Positions 25,061 through 32,754 of a stretch of 64,000 nt of DNA are shown in pieces. A model generated the notes under the pieces. It was not told the origin of the DNA. It worked only from the letters and a program-made list of their open reading frames with translations, and searched no databases. The position numbers and the translations under genes were made by a program. This DNA comes from Nitrospira sp. (GTDB taxonomy: Bacteria; Nitrospirota; Nitrospiria; Nitrospirales; Nitrospiraceae). The stretch spans positions 1 through 64,000 of the forward strand of contig JAJFBJ010000009.1 in NCBI GenBank assembly GCA_020697375.1, read 5' to 3'. Within the stretch, counting starts at the first letter, position 1; each line of letters opens with the position of its first letter.

Positions 25061-26545
25061 TTACGGCCGGAACTGGAAGTGATAATACTCCACCGGGCTT
25101 GGAGGGGCTCCGAGCGCCATCAACCAGGCTTCGCGCTCATAACCGAGATTCTCCAGGCTCGCCTGCGACTGACTCAATTCCTCCTCGGTCAGGTACGCGA
25201 TCGTATCGGGTACTCCGTCCGGTTTGAGCGACAGCAGGGTGCCCTGCGCAGCTTCACGTTCTTCTGCCGGCATTTCGTTTCGCAATGGAAACTCAATTTT
25301 GCGTTGATAGGGACTCTCGTAAATTTCGTTCAGCGTGAGGAGCGTCTGCACCGTGAGCCGGTCCAACTCCCACGGATGGACCTTTGAGCCGGCCATCGGA
25401 TGGCTGGATAAGAGATCCATGAGGGTCATCACGTTCGTTCCAAGCCGGCTTCCGATGAATTCCCGTTGCGTCTCAACAGTCGTGGTGGCAATTCCCATAT
25501 GTTTAGCCACCGCCTGAATCAATGCCAAGTTCACCATAAAACTGTATTGACCGCCGAATTGGCCGTAGCAGGGTTTGTCGGGATCGTTAAGAACCTGCAG
25601 ATCGGCCGTACCGGCATCGAAACTACTGAAACCCACTGCATCAGGCGCAAGGATTCGCTTCGCTTCTTTGATGGATGCGCAGGCTCCGAGATTCACCGGC
25701 ACAAGGATCTCGTCGTCGATCCGTTTCATGAACTCGGTGATGGTCTTGCGATAAGGAACCTCTTTCCATTCCATCTTATGGTATTCGCGCTCCCAAATCA
25801 GATCGTCCAGAAAGGGCGGAAACTTCTTCAGCTGATCGATATCCTTCGCCTCAAATGCCCGGACGAATGCCGACCAATCGCCAATCGACGCCGCTTTGCG
25901 CTCGTTGAGGTTCGGCCGGAGATGCTCCTCTTCATATTCGGCTCCCTTCCTGGCCAAGAGCTTGGTGGCCAACTCATTCCAGAGTTCGTTGCATACAATA
26001 CGGTCCACGGTGCCGTCGGCGACAGTCGCTAAATTTTCGACATCGGCGCACAGCGATTCGACCTTCGCCAAGTGAGGAACCAGATCGGGATGGGCACGCG
26101 CCCGTTCCAACGCATAGGTCTGCGAATCGACCAAGACGTACCGAAGCCGCGGATAAACGCTGCCTTTCTTGTCGAGCTTTTGGAGATGACTGAGAAAGCA
26201 GGCGGCGAGATTACCGTTACCGGGTCCCCACTCCATCACCGTCAATTGCGGCTGCGTACCGGAGTTCTTGGAAGACTGTCCGTTTTGTCCTCCTGGCACA
26301 CCCTGTTGGCCGGGAGATTTCTTGTCGCGTGTGATAACCCGTTCGTAATAATCGGCTGCCAATGCATGGGCCAGCCGATAATCAGCCGATGCGAATGTCT
26401 GGTAAAAATTACGTTGCTGATCTCCCCGCAACTGATAGAACAGGACATTGATGTGCGCCTGCCACTGATCGACCGGCTTATACTCCCCGAGCGGTTGGGG
26501 AAGTGCGTCTAGATCATCTACCTGAGTCACAAGTTGTTGTTCCAT
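25061..26545 (-). CDS. MidA/NDUFAF7-like SAM-dependent methyltransferase
   Basis: 494 residues. 'VMEWGPGNGNLAACFLSHL' is a SAM-binding motif I, followed by 'YVLVDSQTYALERARAHPDL' and 'DRIVCNELWNELATKLL', resembling the 'SNELLDALP' of MidA. The later block 'SSFDAGTADLQVLNDPDKPCYGQFGGQYSFMVNLALIQAVAKHMG' matches the 'FDYG...YGQ..GGTL' part of COG1565. Human NDUFAF7 methylates an arginine in complex I. A glycine/glutamine linker (about residues 80-95) and an unusually long C-terminal extension are not typical. Assignment to the family is moderate; the substrate is unknown. Confidence 0.6.
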   Translation of the reverse strand: MEQQLVTQVDDLDALPQPLGEYKPVDQWQAHINVLFYQLRGDQQRNFYQTFASADYRLAHALAADYYERVITRDKKSPGQQGVPGGQNGQSSKNSGTQPQLTVMEWGPGNGNLAACFLSHLQKLDKKGSVYPRLRYVLVDSQTYALERARAHPDLVPHLAKVESLCADVENLATVADGTVDRIVCNELWNELATKLLARKGAEYEEEHLRPNLNERKAASIGDWSAFVRAFEAKDIDQLKKFPPFLDDLIWEREYHKMEWKEVPYRKTITEFMKRIDDEILVPVNLGACASIKEAKRILAPDAVGFSSFDAGTADLQVLNDPDKPCYGQFGGQYSFMVNLALIQAVAKHMGIATTTVETQREFIGSRLGTNVMTLMDLLSSHPMAGSKVHPWELDRLTVQTLLTLNEIYESPYQRKIEFPLRNEMPAEEREAAQGTLLSLKPDGVPDTIAYLTEEELSQSQASLENLGYEREAWLMALGAPPSPVEYYHFQFRP

Positions 26546-26843
26546 TTCGCCCCCCTCTGGAAAGACGAAATTCTAACAGGAAGCAAATTTCACCCGCAAC
26601 CTGGCCGGACTATTCTTGCCTACCTGCTATGTCGTCAGATTTTCTTGCCTGGCGAGACCTTTCCCGCTCGGCTTTCTGAACGGATTCCACGTAGGCCTGC
26701 GTCGGTCTCGCGTGCGAAAAACATCGTGGGCTTACGATGCCGAACGCTCGAGACGCATGCCGGGATAATCCGGGCTCAGCGACGGATAACCTGCACCGGG
26801 GGCATTCTTGACAGGCCTTGTGGGCGGAGTGTACCAAGAATGG

Positions 26844-27419
26844 ATGAGACGGCTGCGCGGTTTTCCCTCTATCCTTTTTCTTTTCCTTCCGGGCCTGCTC
26901 TGGGCCGAGGATCTGCCGCTGACTCACAACCTGCCGATCCCGGACTTTCAGAACCGCACAGAAAGCACCAAGGCCTATAATTTCGACGCTCCGCCTGAAG
27001 GCATGTTTCGCCACATTGTCCTCGCCGAGGGGTTCGATGAGGAATTGGGGTTTCAACGCACCCATGAAATTGTTCCCGTCCAACCGACTGAGCAATTCCC
27101 CGAAGGGTCGAGGCCGGTCTTCATTGTCTTCGAATTTCACCAACATTACCAATCATTCAAAGTATTTGGACTCTGCTATCCCGAGCAGGTCGCGGGACTG
27201 GATGAACATACCGTCGTCGCGGAAGATGCCATGTACATCGCTCTTGAAGATCAAACCGGATATTTGAAGCTGTTCCCTACCCAGGAAGGATGGAAGCCCG
27301 GACGGTACAAAGTCGAAATTCACGCCGGCGAGCAAGTGAATGATATGAGCCTCATGGGGACCATGCGTTTTACGATCACCGCGTCGATTGACTCCCCATC
27401 GGCGATCCGGTCCCGCTGA
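26844..27419 (+). CDS. Secreted protein of unknown function
   Basis: 191 residues from ATG 26844; an upstream TTG at 26808 adds 12 residues. 'MRRLRGFPSILFLFLPGLLWA' is a good signal peptide. The mature part looks like a two-module beta-sandwich: 'FHQHYQSFKVFGLCYPEQVAGLDEHTVVAEDAMYIALED' then 'GRYKVEIHAGEQVNDMSLMGTMRFTI', the last resembling a single domain of a periplasmic/cell-surface adhesive or chaperone protein. No catalytic motif. It lies alone between divergent genes. Family not recognised. Confidence 0.5.
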   Translation: MRRLRGFPSILFLFLPGLLWAEDLPLTHNLPIPDFQNRTESTKAYNFDAPPEGMFRHIVLAEGFDEELGFQRTHEIVPVQPTEQFPEGSRPVFIVFEFHQHYQSFKVFGLCYPEQVAGLDEHTVVAEDAMYIALEDQTGYLKLFPTQEGWKPGRYKVEIHAGEQVNDMSLMGTMRFTITASIDSPSAIRSR

Positions 27420-27656
27420 ACTGCCGACCTGTCGCTGCCGCAAGGCGTGAGACACACAATGCCATGCTGCGCTGTCCTTGATGCTCCTGGTGAGCGCAAC
27501 TTCGAGCTACCGAGCGCCTGCGGCATAACAAGGTAAGTAATCGTTACCGAGTGCGCAGAATCGGGACGGAATCGTTTGACCGCCCCTCTACGCCTTTTGT
27601 AGAATGTGCCGCGGCCATACCGGCGAACTCATACATGAAGGATTTGATCCCACTCC

Positions 27657-28433
27657 ATGACTGTAGTGACCCGCCCATGGGCTTCCGTGATCATCCCCAT
27701 CAAGGATGAGCACGACAATCTGGTTCCCCTGACTGAGCAGCTCGTGAAGGTTCTGAACAGCAGGGAAGAGTCGCAAACGGCTCCGTTCGAGTTGCTGTTC
27801 ATCGACGACGGCAGCACTGACGGAAGTTCGGAGCTGCTGGATCGCCTGACGGCACAATACCACACGGTGAAGGTTTTTCACTTCGACCGCAACTACGGAC
27901 AGTCGGCGGCTTTCGATGCCGGATTCAAACAGTCCACCGGAGAGCTGGTGATGACTATCGACGGCGATTTGCAAAACGATCCCGCCGATATCGCCACGTT
28001 GCTCCAACACATCCGGACATTCGATTTGGTCTGCGGATGGCGAAAAGACCGCCACGATAACCTGACACGCAAGATTTCCTCTCGTATCGCCAATGCCGTC
28101 CGCAGCGCCGTCACCGGCGATCGGGTGCACGATACCGGCTGTTCATTGAAACTATTTCGTCGTCCGGTCGTGGAGAAATTGCAACTCTTCGAGGGCATGC
28201 ATCGCTTTTTCCCCGCCCTCGCCTTGATGCATGGGTTCACGGTCACCGAAGTGCCGGTGCGGCACTATCCCCGCGCCCACGGCGCCTCTAAGTATGGCGT
28301 GGGCAATCGGCTCTTCAAAGGCCTCTACGACTTGGCAGCCGTCCGATGGATGCAGCATCGTTGCCTGCGCTACCAATATCGTACCGCCTCGACCACCTCA
28401 TCCCCATCGACACCGTCCTCCGTACCACTATGA
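27657..28433 (+). CDS. Family 2 glycosyltransferase (dolichyl/undecaprenyl-phosphate sugar transferase type)
   Basis: 258 residues. GT2 motifs: 'ASVIIPIKDEHDNL', 'FIDDGSTDGSSELLD', 'MTIDGDLQNDPADIATLL' (catalytic metal-binding DxD), 'DTGCSLKLFRR' and 'HGASKYGVGNRLFKGLYDL'. This is the ArnC/GtrB/DPM1 pattern, enzymes that put a sugar on polyprenyl phosphate. Unlike most, it lacks the two C-terminal membrane helices and ends soon after the catalytic domain. Its stop overlaps the next start (ATGA), which encodes the LABN membrane protein. Sugar donor not predictable. Confidence 0.85.
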   Translation: MTVVTRPWASVIIPIKDEHDNLVPLTEQLVKVLNSREESQTAPFELLFIDDGSTDGSSELLDRLTAQYHTVKVFHFDRNYGQSAAFDAGFKQSTGELVMTIDGDLQNDPADIATLLQHIRTFDLVCGWRKDRHDNLTRKISSRIANAVRSAVTGDRVHDTGCSLKLFRRPVVEKLQLFEGMHRFFPALALMHGFTVTEVPVRHYPRAHGASKYGVGNRLFKGLYDLAAVRWMQHRCLRYQYRTASTTSSPSTPSSVPL

Positions 28434-28729
28434 CTCTCGACACGCTGTGGCTGCTTATCGGGTTCCTGGGGCAGGGGGTATTCTTTATGCGCTGGGTCGT
28501 CCAGTGGATCGCATCGGAACGCCACGCACAAAGCCGCGTGCCCACCGCCTTCTGGTATATGAGTTTGATCGGCGGCATGATTACGCTTGCCTACGCGATC
28601 TATCGGCGAGATCCTGTCTTCATTGCCGGACAGAGCATCGGAAGTCTCGTGTATCTCCGCAATCTCATGCTGATTCACCGGCCGGATCCATCCGACCCCA
28701 ACAGGGCATCCTCGGCGACCAAATCTTAA
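28430..28729 (+). CDS. LABN (lipid-A-disaccharide synthase N-terminal domain) membrane protein
   Basis: 99 residues from the ATG at 28430, sharing ATGA with the GT2 stop. Three hydrophobic segments ('LWLLIGFLGQGVFFMRWVVQW', 'FWYMSLIGGMITLAYAIYRRD', 'FIAGQSIGSLVYLRNLMLIH') fit PF07578, with the PQ-loop-like 'LVYLRNL'. This small family is often found alone next to GT2 and ArnT-like genes; a flippase-like role has been suggested but not proven for this protein. Its stop shares one base with the ATG of the ArnT-like gene (TAATG). Confidence 0.8.
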   Translation: MTLDTLWLLIGFLGQGVFFMRWVVQWIASERHAQSRVPTAFWYMSLIGGMITLAYAIYRRDPVFIAGQSIGSLVYLRNLMLIHRPDPSDPNRASSATKS

Positions 28730-30519
28730 TGGTATCTCCATTGAACGGACCGTCCTCATCCCCGCCGGCGCATGCCGACCGGTCGATTCAACCCTCGACA
28801 TTGCTGTTGCTTCTGGCAATGGCGTCTGTGCTGTTCTTCGTCGGACTCGATTCTGTGGGCCTGACCGATCGGGACGAGGGCCGCAATGCCGAGGCCGGGC
28901 GAGAAATGTATGAGACGGATGATTACATTAGTCCGACGTTCAACTATGAGCCGCGCTTCGCCAAGCCGGTGTTCGTCTATTGGTTGATGAGCCTCTCGTA
29001 CCATGTGTTCGGGGTGAATGAATTCGCGGCACGGTTTCCCTCAGCCCTGTTCGGCTTGGGACTGATCCTGCTCCAATACCTATTCCTGGCGCAATGTCGG
29101 GGTCCGGTGATGGGCCTCTTCGCGGCGGCGATGTTGCTATTGAATCTGGAAATCATCGGCCTCGGGCGCATGGCTCTGACCGACAGTGTCCTGATATTTT
29201 TTACGACCTTGTCGCTCTATGGATTCTGGGCAGGCTTGTATGGCAGAGGACGCGAGCGTCACTACATGTGGCTGTTCTATATCGGCATGGCGTTAGGGAC
29301 ACTGACCAAAGGGCCGATCGGCTTTTTAATCCCTCTGTTGGCCGTGGGGCTATACTTGTGGCTGACCCGTTCATGGTCACTCTACTGGCGTCAAGGATTT
29401 CCACTCCCTGGTCTGCTCGTCTTTCTGATCCTCTCTCTCCCCTGGTACCTCATGATGCTGAACATTCATGGAGAGCGTTATACGACTTCCGCGCAAGGCG
29501 ACACGGTCGGCCGATTTTTCGGAGCCATGGAAGGACACGGCGGCACCCCGCTCTTCTACCTGCCCGTTTTTTTGGTCGGGTTTTTCCCTTGGAGCAGTCT
29601 GCTTCCGTTCGCCTGGTATCAAGCCTACAAGAGCTGGGGAGATTCTAAACAGACCGGCGCGTTATCGCCGCTGGCCTCAGGCTCGACTCATCAACCTTCA
29701 CCCCACGCGCTGGAATGGTTTGCCGCCATCTGGGTATTGGGCGGATTGATCTTCTTCAGCCTGTCTTCGACACGCTTGCCGCACTACATCGCTCCACTGT
29801 TTCCCGCTGCAGCGATCCTGACCGCCTCATACTGGAATCGCTGTGTGACCGATTCTGCGGTCCCTGGCGTGCGAGCAGCCCTCCATACCATGACCGCTGT
29901 CGGCTCCATCCTAGCCATAGCATTTGCATTGCTGCCGCCCATCTATGCCAGACTCGCCGGACAATTGGTCAATGAATTTCCCCTGGCGGGACAGGTATCT
30001 CTTGGACCGGGGCCCTATGCTGTCGCCTCGATTTTTCTCGTGGGTATGGGTCTTGTCGCTTATTTTGGTTTCAGCGACACGAGACGACCGGCCGTCTTCT
30101 GGGTCGCGGGAGGATCGTTCGCTCTTGCGGTGCTTGCGATTATCCAGCTCATCTTTCCATTGGTGAACCACTTCGTGATCGAACCACCGCAGCGATTGGC
30201 CGAAGTCGCAGGCCTCAATCTCGGACCGGATGACCGGCTGATTCTCTATGGCCAACCCCGTCCTTCGCTGGTGTTTTATGCCAAGCGAAAAGCCATCATC
30301 GTTCACCTGAATGAAGAAACAAACATCAAGCCGTACCTCACCCAGCCGGGGCGCACGATGATTCTGTTACCGAATGCGTTGCGGGGGAGGTTGCCGGTGG
30401 AAACGAAAGAATATCCGGTCTTACTCGAACGCTACGGATACATCCTGCTGGCCAATCAATCGATGGTCGATGTCCCGGAGCAGCCGGAACCACCTCCCGT
30501 TCGCATACCGGGGCACTGA
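28729..30519 (+). CDS. ArnT/PMT-family glycosyltransferase (GT39/GT83-like)
   Basis: 596 residues from the ATG at 28729. A multi-pass N-terminal domain contains 'GLTDRDEGRNAEAGREMYETDDYISPTFNYEPRFAKPVFVYWLM', matching the DEARYA...REM motif of ArnT that carries the catalytic acidic residue in the first periplasmic loop. Ten or more membrane segments follow to about residue 450, then a soluble C-terminal domain. ArnT moves a sugar from undecaprenyl phosphate to lipid A. Translational overlap with GT2 and LABN genes suggests a three-protein pathway: load sugar, translocate, transfer. Confidence 0.83.
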   Translation: MVSPLNGPSSSPPAHADRSIQPSTLLLLLAMASVLFFVGLDSVGLTDRDEGRNAEAGREMYETDDYISPTFNYEPRFAKPVFVYWLMSLSYHVFGVNEFAARFPSALFGLGLILLQYLFLAQCRGPVMGLFAAAMLLLNLEIIGLGRMALTDSVLIFFTTLSLYGFWAGLYGRGRERHYMWLFYIGMALGTLTKGPIGFLIPLLAVGLYLWLTRSWSLYWRQGFPLPGLLVFLILSLPWYLMMLNIHGERYTTSAQGDTVGRFFGAMEGHGGTPLFYLPVFLVGFFPWSSLLPFAWYQAYKSWGDSKQTGALSPLASGSTHQPSPHALEWFAAIWVLGGLIFFSLSSTRLPHYIAPLFPAAAILTASYWNRCVTDSAVPGVRAALHTMTAVGSILAIAFALLPPIYARLAGQLVNEFPLAGQVSLGPGPYAVASIFLVGMGLVAYFGFSDTRRPAVFWVAGGSFALAVLAIIQLIFPLVNHFVIEPPQRLAEVAGLNLGPDDRLILYGQPRPSLVFYAKRKAIIVHLNEETNIKPYLTQPGRTMILLPNALRGRLPVETKEYPVLLERYGYILLANQSMVDVPEQPEPPPVRIPGH

Positions 30520-30526
30520 ACCATTC

Positions 30527-31612
30527 TCACTGCAAGGGCACCAGTCCTTTAAGGGCTTGGATTGCCAATAGGCCTCCGATCGCTCCCGCAAGATGGAGAC
30601 TCTCCGTCTTCCAAGAAGGTGGAGAATATAGAGAGGGAGCCGTACAACTGGAGGCGGCACTCCATTGACCCAAACAGACCAACCCGGTCAATCCGATGAT
30701 CACCGGGGCACTCGTGACGACTCCCAACCCCATTCCCACAAGGCCTTTTGACGCGAAGGATCCGGTGTGACTGGCGCCTGTCGACGAATATCGATGTCGG
30801 GCTAACCGCAGCACCAGACCGCCCAACACAAGCGCCATCCCAGACGCGAACAGAATACCGTCCGACATGGGATCGGTAATCCGGTGCGTCAAGACCCAGA
30901 ACAGACCCGTGATGAGCAGCGCCATCGGCGCGATACGCACGAGGGCGAGCCCACAGGACCGGCCCCACCAGCGCAGCGGCGCATTGAAGATCGATCCCAC
31001 CACAAACCCTGTAACCATCCCGGCTAAAACATCAGTGGGAAAGTGAGACCCTCGCCAGATTCGGCTGGCCCCTACCCACGCGGCTAACACAAACAGAATC
31101 CATCGCGACCGGGGAAGCGATCGTGCCAAGACCGTCACAACCGCCACCGTCGCCGAGGTATGCCCGGACGGAAAAGAATCCAATCCCGAATCCAGGGACG
31201 GCCACCATTGCCAGCCTCCGGTATGGGTAAGGCGCGGTCTCGGACGGCCGATGACATGTTTAAGTCCGTTCACGACGAGTGCGACTACGCCATGCGCAAG
31301 CAGACTATCGAGTCCCGATTGCCGGAGCGAGTCTCGCTTCAGGTACCAGCCGCTCCCCAACAACAGCAGGCTGACCATGATCAGCGTACCGCCATTGCCG
31401 AGCCTTTCACCAAGATCGCCGATCGATTGGAGAGCCGACAAATTGTGCGACCGGAGAAACCAGAGGATGGGAATATCGATTTGAAGGAGGGCGGCAAACG
31501 ATCCGCAGAGGGCGAGGGCGGAGAAGATCACCGCCGGCAAGGCAGGTTGGGCCGGTGGTGGATCGGATGGCGCCGGCGAGGGCACAGCCGGTCCGTCAAC
31601 CGGCGGGATCAT
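30527..31612 (-). CDS. PAP2-superfamily phosphatase, membrane protein
   Basis: 361 residues from the ATG at 31612, overlapping the previous stop by 4 nt (ATGA). After a Pro-rich N-terminal stretch and membrane helices, the PAP2 active site appears: 'KHVIGRPRPR' (motif 1), 'DSFPSGHTSATVAV' (motif 2) and 'SRIWRGSHFPTDVLAGMV' (motif 3). These proteins act on undecaprenyl pyrophosphate, phosphatidate or similar lipids. The C-terminal part has five or six more membrane helices that are not part of the standard PAP2 core, an unusual extension. Fourth gene of the double-receiver/peptidase operon. Confidence 0.83.
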   Translation of the reverse strand: MIPPVDGPAVPSPAPSDPPPAQPALPAVIFSALALCGSFAALLQIDIPILWFLRSHNLSALQSIGDLGERLGNGGTLIMVSLLLLGSGWYLKRDSLRQSGLDSLLAHGVVALVVNGLKHVIGRPRPRLTHTGGWQWWPSLDSGLDSFPSGHTSATVAVVTVLARSLPRSRWILFVLAAWVGASRIWRGSHFPTDVLAGMVTGFVVGSIFNAPLRWWGRSCGLALVRIAPMALLITGLFWVLTHRITDPMSDGILFASGMALVLGGLVLRLARHRYSSTGASHTGSFASKGLVGMGLGVVTSAPVIIGLTGLVCLGQWSAASSCTAPSLYSPPSWKTESLHLAGAIGGLLAIQALKGLVPLQ

Positions 31613-32754
31613 GGAATCCAGTCGGCGAGGAATATATTGAATTCTCCCCGTTGTTTCGCGTTCCGGTCGGATACCCACACGAGCTTCTTCCCATCGGGAG
31701 AAAACATGGGAAAACTGTTGAACTGCCCATCTGATGTCAATCGTTCCAGGTCGGACCCGTCCTCGCTGATGAGATACAGATGAAACTCGGGACTCCCCGA
31801 CTCATTCCGCGTTTCCACATTGGACGAGAAGATGATGCGACGGCCGTCAGGATGGAAATAGGGAGAAAAATTGGAGGCGCCATTGTGCGTCACTTGCTGC
31901 TTGTCGGATCCGTCGGCATTCATGATGAAGAGCTCCAACCGGCCAGGCTCCACGAGGTTTTGGGCGAGCAGCGCCTTGTACTGGTCCAGTTCATCTTGAT
32001 TGCCAGGATGTTGCGCCCTATACACGATCCGCTTGCTGTCCGGCGAAAAAAAGGGCCCTCCGTCGTATCCCACCTCCTCGGTCAGCCGCCGGGAATGGGT
32101 TCCGTCCAAATTCATCGCGTAGATATCGAGATCGCCGTCACGCATAGAGGTCCACACGATCGTCTTGCCATCTGGAGACACCGTCGCTTCGGCATCATAG
32201 CCCGGCGTATGCGTGAGACGTTGAGGATCTTGTCCGTCGATTCTGACGGAAAAGAGATCATAATCGTCGAGCGCCCAACGATAGGACCCGTCCCGTTTCG
32301 GCTTCGGCGGGCAATGAGGAGCTCTCAAATGCGTGGAAGAATACAGCACGCGGCGATCACCTGGGAAAAAGTATCCGCAGGTCGTGGTCCCCACCCCTGT
32401 ACTGACCATGCGGATCGTATCGCTCACCAGGTCCATGACATACATTTGATAGCACCCGAGTGGTTCGTCGGCCGGTTTCATGACGGCGGCAAACGTATCC
32501 TTCATCCAATTATTCGTGGACTGAAAGATCAGCTTGCTCCCATTGAATGAAAAATAGGCCTCCGCATTTTGCCGCCCGAACGTGAGTTGCCGGATATTGG
32601 CAAGGTGCCGCTCACTCGAGGCTAGCGGGTTCGCCTGAGCCTGGGCCTGCTTCGTCGGCGCCGTTCTCGCCGGGGTCGCCGGAACTGAGCACAGCATGAG
32701 TGCCAGCATTCCAATGATGAACCTGTTAAGGTGTGCCAATTCGCACCTCTGCAC
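31609..32754 (-). CDS. TolB-like beta-propeller protein (WD40-like PD40 repeats)
   Basis: 381 residues from a GTG at 32754 inside the end of the preceding gene; a TTG at 32739, preceded by GAGG, would fit the signal peptide equally well ('FIIGMLALMLCSVPATPA'). The mature part is a series of PD40 blades: 'YDAEATVSPDGKTIVWTSMRDGDLDIYAMNLDG', 'GPFFSPDSKRIVYRA', 'FSPYFHPDGRRIIFSSN', 'FPMFSPDGKKLVWVSDRN'. Such propellers bind proteins or peptides in the periplasm; unlike true TolB, no Pal gene is near. Overlap with the M1 peptidase gene suggests a functional pair. Confidence 0.8.
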   Translation of the reverse strand: MQRCELAHLNRFIIGMLALMLCSVPATPARTAPTKQAQAQANPLASSERHLANIRQLTFGRQNAEAYFSFNGSKLIFQSTNNWMKDTFAAVMKPADEPLGCYQMYVMDLVSDTIRMVSTGVGTTTCGYFFPGDRRVLYSSTHLRAPHCPPKPKRDGSYRWALDDYDLFSVRIDGQDPQRLTHTPGYDAEATVSPDGKTIVWTSMRDGDLDIYAMNLDGTHSRRLTEEVGYDGGPFFSPDSKRIVYRAQHPGNQDELDQYKALLAQNLVEPGRLELFIMNADGSDKQQVTHNGASNFSPYFHPDGRRIIFSSNVETRNESGSPEFHLYLISEDGSDLERLTSDGQFNSFPMFSPDGKKLVWVSDRNAKQRGEFNIFLADWIP

